A stretch of 64,000 nt of DNA from Betaproteobacteria bacterium. GTDB taxonomy: Bacteria; Pseudomonadota; Gammaproteobacteria; Burkholderiales; Ga0077523. This document shows positions 1 through 8,771 of this stretch, piece after piece. The notes under the pieces were generated by a model. That model made no database searches, was not told where the DNA came from, and saw only the letters and a program-made list of their open reading frames with translations. The DNA is taken from assembly GCA_016713305.1 (NCBI GenBank), contig JADJPK010000004.1:744001-808000 (forward strand). The letters run 5' to 3'. Both the position numbers and the translations under genes were made by a program. The first letter of the stretch is position 1. Each line of letters begins with the position of its first letter.

Positions 1-789
1 GCGGATGTAGATGACCTTGTCGCCGATCGTCCTGACCGGGAGATGCGCGATCTCGGCGATCTTCTCCGGGCTGTTGTTCAGTCCCAGGATGTATTCGCGG
101 GAACCGATCTGGGTGGAGCCGGTGGGCAGATTGACGTTCTGGCGGTTCAGCGCGTCGTTGATGTCCTTCACGGTGATGCCGCGGGCCTGCATCTTGTCCG
201 GCTCGGCGTCGATCATCACCAGGCGCGGCCGGCCGCCGTAGGGAAGGGGAACGGTGGCGCCTTGCACGGGGACCACTTCGTTCCGCACCAGCCACAGTCC
301 CTGGTCGTACAGTTCCTGCTCGGTGAGGGTGTCGCTTCCCAGTGCGATCTGCAGGATCGGCACGCTGGAAGCGTTGTACTGCACGATCTGCGGAGGGGTC
401 TGTCCCGGCGGCATGCGCCGGATGATCGTCTGCGAGGTCCCCGTGATCTCCGCCATCGCCTGGTCGATCCGCACGTTGGGCTGGAAGTAGATGCGGATGA
501 CGTTCTTGCCGTAGATCGTGTGCGACTCGATGCGCCGCACGTTGCTCACGGTGGTATTGATCTGCTGTTCGGAGAAGACGGTGACCTGCTTCTCGTATGC
601 ATCCGCCGGGATGCCCACGTATTGCCAGATCAGCGTGACGATCGGCTCGGTGATCTCGGGAAAGATGTCCTTCGGAATCGGTCGGACTCCCGGCGCGCCG
701 ACGATGGCGACGATGCCACCCAGCAGAATTGCCAGCGCCCCGACCATCACCGTGTAAGGGCGCAGGAGCGCCAACCGCACGAGCCACAT
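1..789 (-). CDS. RND efflux permease, N-terminal part (runs off the window)
   Basis: Inner-membrane, proton-driven permease of an RND tripartite efflux pump (AcrB/HAE1-like). Only the first 263 residues are present and the frame is open to base 1. The protein begins MWLVRLALLRPYTV, has one hydrophobic helix at about residues 10-28, then the 'FPEI' motif that follows helix 1 in RND permeases, then porter-domain sequence rich in short beta-alpha repeats. The ATG is preceded on the minus strand by GGGAGGTT (bases 793-800). It is divergent from the adaptor gene, with 136 bp between the two starts; most RND loci carry the permease inside the same operon. Substrate cannot be predicted. Confidence 0.9.
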   Translation of the reverse strand, partial: MWLVRLALLRPYTVMVGALAILLGGIVAIVGAPGVRPIPKDIFPEITEPIVTLIWQYVGIPADAYEKQVTVFSEQQINTTVSNVRRIESHTIYGKNVIRIYFQPNVRIDQAMAEITGTSQTIIRRMPPGQTPPQIVQYNASSVPILQIALGSDTLTEQELYDQGLWLVRNEVVPVQGATVPLPYGGRPRLVMIDAEPDKMQARGITVKDINDALNRQNVNLPTGSTQIGSREYILGLNNSPEKIAEIAHLPVRTIGDKVIYIR

Positions 790-827
790 TGCAACCTCCC
801 ATGGAGGCGTTTGCTCGCCGCCTCTCG

Positions 828-862
828 TTTGTTACAGTACGGTGAAAGCTTTGTTACAACAA
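828..862. promoter_or_regulatory. Candidate operator in the divergent RND promoter region
   Basis: TTTGTTACA occurs twice, at 828-836 and 850-858, exactly 22 bp apart (about two helical turns on the same DNA face). The second copy extends to TTGTTACAACAA (851-862), whose five-base arms are perfectly inverted. The site sits between the two divergent pump genes. I infer a binding site for a dimeric repressor such as TetR or MarR; no regulator gene is visible in this window. Confidence 0.35.
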
Positions 863-925
863 GATCCGATGTGCGAGCTCCATCCGCACTTGTCCGGCAA
901 GCGATCTTGGAGGAGGAAGTTGCCC

Positions 926-2170
926 ATGAATGCTCTGCGCGCCGTGGAACGTCTGCGTCGTTGGCTTCACACTGGAAAAGGTTCCGGGGGTGCTGCCCTC
1001 ACTGTCGCGACGATCGCCGCCGCCGCGGTCCTGGTGGGACAGGCGCCCGACCGTTCCGCGATCGCCGCCGCCGCACCGCAGGCCGAGAAGCCGCGCGTGA
1101 GCTACGTGGAAGCAAAGCGCGGCAAGGATTCCGCCCACGTCACGCTTCCAGCGACGCTGCAGGCCATGCAGGAGGCGACCCTGCACGCGCGCACGAGCGG
1201 CTATGTGAAGAAGTGGACAGCCGAGATCGGCGACAGGGTCACGCGCGGCCAACTCCTGGTGGAGATCGAGGCACCGGAACTCGACCGCGAACTGGAGCAG
1301 TCCCGGGCGAACCTCGGGCAGATCCGCGCGCAGCTCGATCTCGCCCGCGCCACGGCCACCCGCTACCGGGCTCTCGTCAAGGACGAAGCGGTCTCGTCGC
1401 AGGAAGTCGACGAGAGGCTCGGCGCCCTCGCCGCGCGCGAGGCCGACCTCGCGTCCGCGACGGCCAAGGTGCGGCAGCTCGAGAGCCACAAGAGCTTCCA
1501 GCGCATCACCGCTCCTTTCAACGGAACGATCACGGCGCGCAACGTCGAGATCGGATCGCTCGTGACGGCGGGCAGTCTCAACACGGTGCCGTGGATGTAC
1601 AAGATGGCCCAGGACGACACGATGCGGATCTTCGTGAGCGTTCCCCAGAGCCAGCTGGCCGCCGCGACGCCGGGGGCGGAAGCCGAACTGTTCGTGTCGG
1701 AACTGGGTTCCAAACCCATCGCGGCGAAGGTCGTCCGGCGTTCCGGAGCCTTCGACCCCGCCACGCGCACCCTGCTGACCGAGCTTCAGGTGGACAACCC
1801 CGGGCACCGGATTCTCCCCGGCATGTACGGACAGGTCAGGCTGCACGTGAAGTACGCCGAGCCTCCCCTCCTTGTTCCGGTGAATGCCCTTCTCGTGAGC
1901 GGCGACGGTCTGCAGGTGGCCGTCATCGGTGACGCGGACGTGGTGCAGATGCGCAAGGTCAAGCTGGGGCGGGATCTCGGCAAGGAAGTGGAAGTCCTGG
2001 AAGGACTGAACGATCACGAGCGTGTCATCAACAATCCGCGCGACAACATCGTGGACGGCCTCAGGGTGACCGCGGTGGCTGCGCCGGTACCGGCCGACAA
2101 GAGCAAGGACAAGGAGAAGGAGAAGGAGGCCCCCAAGGACGCAAGACCGGCGGCGGGCACGAAGCCATGA
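926..2170 (+). CDS. RND efflux adaptor (membrane fusion protein)
   Basis: Periplasmic adaptor linking the RND permease to the outer-membrane channel. It has 414 residues. A membrane anchor or signal segment lies at about residues 22-42, followed by the split lipoyl/biotinyl-like half motif ('SGYVKKW...GDRVTRGQLL'), a helical hairpin ('ELDRELEQSRANLGQIRAQLD'), the second lipoyl half ('APFNGTITARNVEIGSLV'), a beta-barrel domain and a charged Lys/Glu-rich C-terminal tail that is probably disordered. A longer frame could start at the GTG at 842, but that would place the start inside the putative operator; the ATG at 926 has AGGAGGAAG (911-919) at correct spacing. Its stop overlaps the start of the outer-membrane factor by four bases, so the two are translationally coupled. 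Confidence 0.9.
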   Translation: MNALRAVERLRRWLHTGKGSGGAALTVATIAAAAVLVGQAPDRSAIAAAAPQAEKPRVSYVEAKRGKDSAHVTLPATLQAMQEATLHARTSGYVKKWTAEIGDRVTRGQLLVEIEAPELDRELEQSRANLGQIRAQLDLARATATRYRALVKDEAVSSQEVDERLGALAAREADLASATAKVRQLESHKSFQRITAPFNGTITARNVEIGSLVTAGSLNTVPWMYKMAQDDTMRIFVSVPQSQLAAATPGAEAELFVSELGSKPIAAKVVRRSGAFDPATRTLLTELQVDNPGHRILPGMYGQVRLHVKYAEPPLLVPVNALLVSGDGLQVAVIGDADVVQMRKVKLGRDLGKEVEVLEGLNDHERVINNPRDNIVDGLRVTAVAAPVPADKSKDKEKEKEAPKDARPAAGTKP

Positions 2171-3624
2171 TCGCCCGGCGGTGCCTGGCCGTCTGCACGC
2201 TGTTCGCTTCCAGTGCGTGCACGGTCATGGGTCCGGACTACAAGCGTCCGCCGCTTCCGGTTCCGCAAACGTTCGAGCACACGGGGCCGTGGCGTCAGGC
2301 GGCCCCCTCCGATCTCATCGCGCGTGGCGACTGGTGGCGTCTGTTCCAGGATCCAGTCCTGGACGATCTGCAGGAGCGGGCGCGCCGCAGCAGTCCCACG
2401 CTGGCCATCCATGTCGCCCGAATCGATCAGGCGCGGTCGATCCCCGGTGTCGCCGGGTCGTTTCAATATCCCGACGTCGGAGTGGGCGCCACTGCCGGGC
2501 GTTTCGGTGCCTCGGGCAACCGGCCCGACCAGCCCGAGAAACGTCCGGGCAATCACGAATATCAGAGCGGGTTGTACCGTGCACCCATCACGGCGGGATA
2601 CGAGATCGACCTGTGGGGCCGGGTAAGGCGGTTGAACGAGTCTGCGCGCGCCCAGGCGGACGCGGCACTCGCGGAATACCAGACGGTCGCGCTCTCCCTG
2701 GAAGCGGAGATCACGACGCTGTATCTGCGGCTGCGGCAGACCGAGGAAGAAAGACGTCTTATCGGAGCGAACCTCAGTCTGCAGCGGCGTGCCCGGGACC
2801 TCACCGTGGCCCGTCGCAATGGCGGTCTTGCCACGGAGTTGGACGTGGCCAGACTCGACACGGAACTGGCGCTCACCGAAGCGGCAGCCGAGGACGCGAG
2901 GAGGCGCCGCGACGATCTGGAACTTGCCCTGGCCAGCGCCGTGGGGGAGATTCCAGAAGGCTTCCATGTCGCCGAATCGTCCTTCGCCGGGGTTCCCCCT
3001 GTCGTCCCGGTCGGATTGCCGGCCGATCTGCTCGAACGCCGGCCTGACGTCGTCGAAGCGGAGCGCCGTCTCGTGGCCCGCAATGCCGACATCGGCGTCG
3101 CGCAGGCCGCCTACTTCCCGGCCATCCGCCTGACCGGCAGCGTCGGTTTCGAGAGTGGCGAACTGTCCCAGTTCCTGCAGGGCGACAGCCTCATCTGGTC
3201 CATGGGAGCTTCGCTGTTCCAGCCGGTATTCAATGCAGGTCGGCTGCGCTTCGATGCGGCACGGGCGAAGGCGATCCACGCCGAAGCCGTAGCGCAGTAC
3301 CGGCTTCGCCTGCTGAGGGCCTTCCGCGAGGTGGAGGGTGCGCTGGCGGCATTGCACTCGCTGGACGATCAGGCGCGATTGCAGGAGGGCGCCCGGACGA
3401 GCGCCGCGAAAGCCGTCCGCATCGCCGAATCGCGCTTCCGGGCCGGGCTGGTCACGGTGCTGGAGGTGATCGACGCGCAACGCTCGGGACTCCGCGCCGA
3501 CAGGGAGGCCCTGGCAGTGCGTGGCAACCAGATGGTGACCACGGTGTCACTGGTGAAGGCGCTGGGCGGGGGGTGGGAAGCGCGTTCCGCGGAACCGGCA
3601 CGGTCCGCGGCCTTGTCCCCCTAG
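2167..3624 (+). CDS. RND outer-membrane factor lipoprotein (NodT/OprM family)
   Basis: Trimeric outer-membrane channel of the efflux pump, 485 residues, the usual size for the family. The N-terminus is a lipoprotein signal ending in the lipobox FASSAC, so Cys18 should be lipidated. Motifs of the family follow: 'VMGPDYKRPP' just after the Cys, 'WWRLFQDPVLDDL', 'YEIDLWGRVRR', and two OEP helical repeats with 'LLERRPDVVEAERRL' at the start of the second repeat. The start codon overlaps the adaptor stop (ATGA). No outer-membrane factor is duplicated elsewhere in the window, so this pump probably has a dedicated channel. Confidence 0.93.
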   Translation: MIARRCLAVCTLFASSACTVMGPDYKRPPLPVPQTFEHTGPWRQAAPSDLIARGDWWRLFQDPVLDDLQERARRSSPTLAIHVARIDQARSIPGVAGSFQYPDVGVGATAGRFGASGNRPDQPEKRPGNHEYQSGLYRAPITAGYEIDLWGRVRRLNESARAQADAALAEYQTVALSLEAEITTLYLRLRQTEEERRLIGANLSLQRRARDLTVARRNGGLATELDVARLDTELALTEAAAEDARRRRDDLELALASAVGEIPEGFHVAESSFAGVPPVVPVGLPADLLERRPDVVEAERRLVARNADIGVAQAAYFPAIRLTGSVGFESGELSQFLQGDSLIWSMGASLFQPVFNAGRLRFDAARAKAIHAEAVAQYRLRLLRAFREVEGALAALHSLDDQARLQEGARTSAAKAVRIAESRFRAGLVTVLEVIDAQRSGLRADREALAVRGNQMVTTVSLVKALGGGWEARSAEPARSAALSP

Positions 3625-3737
3625 TTGTCGCGAGGCCGGACCCGCGGACCATGGCCGCGGTCGCGGACATCTGTCCCGGGCCTGGCGGGGAAATCCGGCT
3701 TTTCCATTGAAAATCGGGACCTTCTGCGAGGCTGCTT

Positions 3738-3746
3738 TGCTACAAT
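3738..3746 (+). promoter_or_regulatory. Possible extended -10 promoter for the pot operon
   Basis: TGC directly precedes TACAAT (3741-3746), matching an extended -10 element about 28 bp upstream of the potA ATG. No -35 at good spacing is visible, which is acceptable for an extended -10. Confidence 0.35.
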
Positions 3747-3773
3747 GCGCCGGCTTTTTTGCGCCGCATCGTA

Positions 3774-4863
3774 ATGGCCCTCCTAGAGATCCGGAACGTC
3801 ACCAGACGCTTCGGCGACTTCGTCGCCGTGGACAACGTCAGCCTCGCCATCAATGCCGGCGAGTTCTTCACCCTCCTCGGACCTTCCGGTTGCGGCAAGA
3901 CCACGCTGTTGCGGATGGTCGCCGGTTTCGACTCCCCCGATGGGGGCAGCATCGTCATCGACGGACGGGACATGGCCGGCGTCCCGCCGGAGGACCGGAA
4001 CGTCCACACCGTCTTCCAGAGCTATGCGCTGTTCCCGCACATGACGGTGGCGCAGAACATCGCTTTCCCGCTCCGCATGAGCAAGTGCCCGCCCGGCGAG
4101 ATCGAAGGACGGGTGAAGGAGGCCCTGGAAGACGTATCCCTTTCGGGGATGGACAAGCGATATCCGAACGAACTTTCAGGGGGCCAGCGCCAGCCGTGTG
4201 GCCGTGGCCCGCGCGCTGATCAACCGCCCGAAGCTGCTCCTTCTCGACGAACCGCTCGCCGCTCTCGATGCCAAGCTGCGCGAACGCATGCAGCTCGAGC
4301 TGATCACGCTGCAGAAGGAGATCGGGATCACCTTCGTGTACGTCACCCACGACCAGGAAGAAGCGCTGGCCCTGTCGCACCGCATCGCGGTCATGAACAA
4401 GGGCCGTGTCGAGCAGCTCGACGAGCCGGCGGTGATCTACGGGTCGCCGCGCAACCGCTTCGTGGCCGATTTCATCGGCGAGTGCAACCTGTTCGAATGC
4501 ACTGTCGAATCGTTCGAGGGCAACGGCTTGCGCCTCGAAGTGCCGGGACTCGGGCAGGTGGTGAGCTCGGGCTCGAACGGTGCGGCCGCGGGAGCGAAGG
4601 GGACGCTGGCACTGCGGCCGGAGAAGATCTCGATCGGCCGGGAACTGCCTGCCGCCGACTGCGCGAACCGGTTTCAGGGGAAGGTGTTCGACTACCTGTA
4701 CACGGGCGACGTCACCCTTTACATCGTGGAGGTCGAGGGCGGCCGCCGGGTGGAAGTGATGCTTCCCAACAATGCGGTTGGACGATCCTCGAAGTTCTTC
4801 GAACCGGGCGACGCCGTGCAGATCGCCTGGCGTGACGATGCCGGACACTATCTTCACGGCTGA
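3774..4863 (+). CDS. potA: Polyamine ABC transporter ATPase, frameshifted in this sequence
   Basis: Cytoplasmic ATPase energising spermidine/putrescine-type uptake. The first frame gives Walker A GPSGCGKTT (residues 36-44), the Q-loop 'VFQSYALFPHMT' and the signature LSGGQRQ; the next frame continues without loss with 'RVAVARALINRPKLLLLDEPLAALD' (Walker B and D-loop), the switch-His region 'YVTHDQEEA' and a C-terminal TOBE regulatory domain. The junction is one extra C at about 4194-4195, directly after the signature. Removing it gives an intact protein of about 362 residues. Because both halves are fully conserved I treat this as a sequence error rather than a dead gene. ATG 3774 is chosen over the upstream TTG 3759. 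It is followed by the two permeases. Confidence 0.88.
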
Positions 4864-4923
4864 ACGGCCGATGCGCTCGAGCGTTGCCGGTGCGAGGAGT
4901 CCCCACCCGACGGCGGGCCGGCG

Positions 4924-5805
4924 ATGAAACCGTCCGTGCAAAGATGGCTCGTCAGCGGCCCGCCCCTGCTGTATCTCCTCGTCTTCTTCGCCATCCCGTC
5001 CCTGATCATGGTGGTGGCGTCCTTCCGCTATCCCGGGGAGTTCGGTGGACTGGCGCCGCTCTTCGGAACGGGCGATCCCGACGAACTGGCCGGATTGACG
5101 ATCGAGAGCTACCAGCGCTTCGTCGACGACCCGATCTACCTCGAGCTCTTCTTCAAATCCTTCGTCTACGCCACGATCACCACGCTGCTGTGCCTCGCGG
5201 CCGCCTACCCGCTCGCGCTCATGATCGCGCGCAGCCCGAAGAAGTATCGCGACGTGCTGGTCCTGCTGGTGATCCTGCCTTTCTGGAGCAACTTCCTCAT
5301 CCGGGTCTACGCGTGGATGATCATCCTGGGCCCCCAGTCCGCGTTTGCCAAGACCGTCAATGGCGTGATCGGCCTGTTGGGCGGCGATCCCGTCCCGCTG
5401 CTGTTCTCGCCGGTGGCCGTGCTCGTGGGACTCGTCTACGTCCACCTGCCGTTCATGGTCCTGCCGCTCTACGCGAACCTGGAGAAGCACGATCCTGCGC
5501 TGCTGGATGCCGCGCAGGACCTGGGCGCCGGACAGTGGGCCCGCTTCTGGCGCATCACCTTCCCCCTGTCCCTCCCGGGCGTGTATGCCGGCGCCGCGCT
5601 GGTGTTCATCCCCGCCTTGGGCATCTTCGCCATCCCGGACATCCTGGGCGGCACCGACGGCATCCTGATCGGCAACCTCATCAAGCAGCAGTTCTACGAC
5701 GCTCGCGACTGGCCGTTCGGCTCGGTGCTGTCCATCGTCCTCACAGCGGCGGCGATCCTGTTCGCGGCGGGTGCAGCGTGGATCGCCCGGCGGCAGAGGT
5801 TCTGA
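4924..5805 (+). CDS. potB: Polyamine ABC transporter permease, PotB-like
   Basis: One of two inner-membrane permease subunits of the pot transporter, 293 residues with about six transmembrane helices. The first helix is at residues 11-33. A large extracytoplasmic segment ('GDPDELAGLTIESYQRFVDDP') precedes helix 2, as in PotB/PotH. The ABC permease EAA loop is recognisable near residue 200 as 'ALLDAAQDLGAGQWARFWRITFPLSLPG', which docks with PotA. The gene lies 60 bp after potA and its stop is one base before the GTG of potC. Confidence 0.9.
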   Translation: MKPSVQRWLVSGPPLLYLLVFFAIPSLIMVVASFRYPGEFGGLAPLFGTGDPDELAGLTIESYQRFVDDPIYLELFFKSFVYATITTLLCLAAAYPLALMIARSPKKYRDVLVLLVILPFWSNFLIRVYAWMIILGPQSAFAKTVNGVIGLLGGDPVPLLFSPVAVLVGLVYVHLPFMVLPLYANLEKHDPALLDAAQDLGAGQWARFWRITFPLSLPGVYAGAALVFIPALGIFAIPDILGGTDGILIGNLIKQQFYDARDWPFGSVLSIVLTAAAILFAAGAAWIARRQRF

Positions 5806-5806
5806 C

Positions 5807-6580
5807 GTGACACGCAAACCGTGGGGACTCTGGATCGCAGCGGCGCTGACCTACGCGTTCCTCTACATTCCGCTCCTGATCGTCATCGTCTATTCCTTCA
5901 ACGATTCCCGGCTGAATGCGGAGTGGGTCGGATTCACGTGGCACTGGTACGACGTGCTGTTTCACGACGAGCAGATGCTCACGGCAGCCGGCAACTCCCT
6001 CATCATCGGGCTGGTGTCGAGCGCCGTATCGACGGTTCTGGGCACCCTGGCGGGTTACGCCATGTATCGCTACCGGCTGCGGCTGCTGCCCGTTCTGGTC
6101 GTCACTCCCATTGCCATCCCCGAGATCCTCATGGGCGTGAGCCTGCTGATCTTCTTCGTGATGCTGAACGTCACCCTGGGACTGGTGTCGATCATCCTGT
6201 CCCACATCGCGTTCTGCGTCGGGTTCGTCGCGATCGTCGTGCGTTCGCGCCTGGCAGGCATGGACGAAAGCCTGACGGAGGCTGCCCGGGATCTGGGCGC
6301 CACGCCGTTGCAGGCGTTCCGCCTGGTGACTCTGCCGCTGATCATGCCGGGCATCATCGCCGGTGCATTGATGGCCTTCACGCTGTCGATCGACGATTTC
6401 GTGATCACGTTCTTCACGGCCGGCGTGGACGCCACGACGCTGCCGCTGCAGATCTACTCGATGATCAAGATCGCTGTCACTCCGGAGGTGAACGCAGTGT
6501 CCACGTTGCTGATGCTGGTGACGTTGATACTGATCGTCATCGCAAGCCGCCTGTCGCCCGGCGCATTGCGAGGAGAATGA
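5807..6580 (+). CDS. potC: Polyamine ABC transporter permease, PotC-like
   Basis: Second permease subunit, 257 residues, six predicted helices. It starts with a short charged stretch and a helix ('LWIAAALTYAFLYIPLLIVI') followed by 'YSFNDS', a hallmark of PotC/PotI. The EAA loop is 'LTEAARDLGATPLQAFRLVTLPLIMPGI'. The GTG at 5807 is chosen because it has AGAGG (5795-5799) upstream and abuts the potB stop; an in-frame GTG further upstream would lie inside potB. Together with PotB it forms the channel dimer. Confidence 0.9.
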   Translation: MTRKPWGLWIAAALTYAFLYIPLLIVIVYSFNDSRLNAEWVGFTWHWYDVLFHDEQMLTAAGNSLIIGLVSSAVSTVLGTLAGYAMYRYRLRLLPVLVVTPIAIPEILMGVSLLIFFVMLNVTLGLVSIILSHIAFCVGFVAIVVRSRLAGMDESLTEAARDLGATPLQAFRLVTLPLIMPGIIAGALMAFTLSIDDFVITFFTAGVDATTLPLQIYSMIKIAVTPEVNAVSTLLMLVTLILIVIASRLSPGALRGE

Positions 6581-6623
6581 GAATGGGCGTCCGTGGACCT
6601 ACAACCTCCCGAGGGAACCCGTG

Positions 6624-7696
6624 ATGAAAAAGCTGATCGCGTTGCTGGGCACGCTCGCCGGACTGGCGGCAGGCGCGGGTGTGGCCGCCGCCGAGGACGT
6701 GCTGCATCTGTACAACTGGAACAACTACATGTCCGAGGAGACCGTGAAACGGTTCGAGGGCGTGTGCAAGTGCAAGGTCAAGCAGACCTACTATTCCGAC
6801 AACGACGAGCTGATCGCCAAGCTCCAGGCGGGCGGCAAGGGATACGACGTCATGGTGCCCACCATGAATGCCGTCGAGGCACTGATCAAGATGCAGGCGC
6901 TGCAGCCGCTCGATCACTCGAAGCTGCCCAACCTCAAGAACGTCATGCCCCAGTATCTCGACACCGCGTTCGATCCGGGCAACAAGTTCTCCGTGCCGTA
7001 CGCCATGTCGATCACCCTCATGGGCTACAACGACGCCAGGATCAGGGAAGCAGGCGTTCCGGTCGATTCCTGGGCCACCATCTTCGACCCGGCGATTCTC
7101 GCGAAGATCAGGGCAAGGTGACCGTCCTCGACAGCCAGCGGGAACTCTTCGGCGCCGCGCTGAAGTACCTGGGCTATTCGGTGAACGACACCGACGAGAA
7201 GCATCTGCAGGAAGCGAAGGCCGTCATCCTGAAGGCGAAGCCGTACTGGGCCGCCTTCAATGCATCGAGCTACATCAAGGAACTCACCCTGGGCAACATC
7301 TGGATTGCCCATGGCTACTCGAACGATATGTTCCAGGCCGATCTGGATGCCCAGGCGGCCAAACGCAAGTTCCGGATCGTCCACGCACTGCCGAAGGAAG
7401 GGGCGGTGCTCGCGCTGGATTCCATGGTCATCCACAAGAGCGCGACGAGGCCGGATCTCGCGCACATGTTCATCAACTTCATGCTGGAAGGACGCAATTC
7501 CGCCGACCTCACCAACATGATCGGTTCCGGCAATCCGAATCAGGATGCCCAGCAGTTCATCAAGCCTCAGATCAAGCAGAACAAGGCCGTCTTTCCCGAT
7601 CCTGCGGGCGCCAAGACACTGGAGATGCTGAAGGACCTGGGAGCGAAACAACGCCGTGGTCTCAACAAGCTCTGGACCGAAGTGAAGGTCAAGTAG
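6624..7696 (+). CDS. potD: Polyamine-binding periplasmic protein, frameshifted in this sequence
   Basis: Periplasmic ligand-binding protein of the pot transporter. A signal peptide ends at about residue 23 (GVAAA, then EDVLHLYNWNNYM). The 'LYNWNNY' opening, 'GYDVMVPTMNAV', 'PLDHSKLPNLKN' and 'FSVPYAMS' blocks fit the PotD/PotF family. The first frame ends after 'DPAILAKI', and the adjoining frame resumes with 'GKVTVLDSQRELFGAALKYLGY', as in PotD. A single missing A at about 7110-7111 explains the break; repaired length is about 357 residues. PotD is preferred to PotF because of the later blocks 'GYSVNDTD' and 'LPKEGAVLALDSMVI', but ligand specificity is not settled. Confidence 0.87.
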
Positions 7697-7715
7697 TCCT
7701 GAACGGCGCACCGAA

Positions 7716-7749
7716 CGGCGACGGGCCCTCAGGGGCCCGTCGCCGCTTT
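7716..7749. terminator. Rho-independent terminator between potD and the DHH gene
   Basis: A perfect 13-bp stem (7716-7728 with 7733-7745) closes a four-base loop TCAG and is followed by CTTT on the plus strand. It lies between two convergent genes and may work in both directions, although neither side has a long U tract. Confidence 0.75.
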
Positions 7750-7755
7750 CGGACA

Positions 7756-8712
7756 CTATCCTGTGTAAGCCGCCAGGAACGCCTCGACGAACTCCGGTAC
7801 CCGGCCCGGTGCCAGATGATCGATGCCTGCCGCTGCCTCCCGACCACCCCCGCCTTCGAAGCGGCGGGCCAGTTCGTCAGCGCCGGACGGACGATTTGCG
7901 GGCGCCCGGATACTGACGGTGACCCTGCCGTGCGAGGGGGTCAAGATGGCATGCGCCCGGTCCGGATTCGACCGGGTCACGTGGTTCGCAAACGTGCCGG
8001 TGACCCTGCGGCTCCAGGCGTCGTCAGGGAGTTCGAAGACCGCCGCCGCTATGCCTTCCATCATCGGCCGCACGGCGAGGGCTCTGTCCAGATCTGCCGT
8101 CATCGCCTCTTCCAGCGCCGGAAACGCATCGTCCTCCAACGCGAAGACTTCCGGATCCGCGTAACGCGCCAGCCGCTCGTACAGGGCGTGCGGAGGAAAG
8201 AGCAGGTCCGATTCCGTGTCGCCGTAGGCGTTGTAGTTGAGACAACGGCCGAGCCTTTGCAGCAGGGCGGTCCTCTTGCCGGTGTATCCACAGGCGCTCG
8301 CGAGCACCTGCGCCGGCGTTCCCAGGTTGTCCCCGAAGGCTCCCACGATGGCCCATGCGCGGGCCCGGCCGTCCAGATGGCGATCGACCAGAAGACTGGT
8401 GCATACCGAGGGATCCGTATCGATGTGCGCCTGAAGCCGCTCGTGCCGCGGCACTTCCCCGGGATGATGGTGATCGAACCAGGTCACCGTCGCCCCGGAC
8501 GCAAGAGCACGCTGCAAGCCTCCGGCATTGCGGGCCATGGAGATATCCAGCACGGTCAGAACGTCGGCGGGGCCAGCCTCGACGCGGTCGAGCAGGCGGA
8601 TGTCGCGTTTCGGTCCCGTGACCAGAATGCTGTCCCGCGGACCGACCAGCCGCAGTTGACGAAGCGCGCAAAGACCATCCGCGTCGCCATTGAAGATGTC
8701 ATAGAATTTCAT
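7756..8712 (-). CDS. DHH-family phosphoesterase
   Basis: Predicted metal-dependent phosphoesterase of the DHH superfamily, 318 residues. Visible motifs are 'FNGDADGLCAL' near the N-terminus (motif I Asp residues), 'VLDIS' (motif II), 'WFDHHHPGE' at about residue 78 (the DHH motif), and a C-terminal DHHA1-like substrate-binding tail containing 'RFEGGGGREAAAG'. Family members cleave small nucleotides, oligonucleotides or phosphodiesters; the substrate cannot be assigned here. It is a single gene, convergent with potD and divergent from the VanZ-like gene. Confidence 0.85.
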   Translation of the reverse strand: MKFYDIFNGDADGLCALRQLRLVGPRDSILVTGPKRDIRLLDRVEAGPADVLTVLDISMARNAGGLQRALASGATVTWFDHHHPGEVPRHERLQAHIDTDPSVCTSLLVDRHLDGRARAWAIVGAFGDNLGTPAQVLASACGYTGKRTALLQRLGRCLNYNAYGDTESDLLFPPHALYERLARYADPEVFALEDDAFPALEEAMTADLDRALAVRPMMEGIAAAVFELPDDAWSRRVTGTFANHVTRSNPDRAHAILTPSHGRVTVSIRAPANRPSGADELARRFEGGGGREAAAGIDHLAPGRVPEFVEAFLAAYTG

Positions 8713-8771
8713 GATCGTACCGGGGCGTTCTCCAGACTCGGCGCGACTCTCCGCTCCTTGTCGGCCACGTC

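Noticed and set aside
43..1932. Long open frame on the plus strand across the RND permease and adaptor
   Set aside because: High-GC shadow: the minus-strand permease and plus-strand adaptor frames carry clear domains, while this frame is Arg/Pro-rich and domain-free.
854..2017. Minus-strand frame of 387 codons opposite the adaptor gene
   Set aside because: His/Arg-rich composition without domains; it is the antisense of a well-supported gene.
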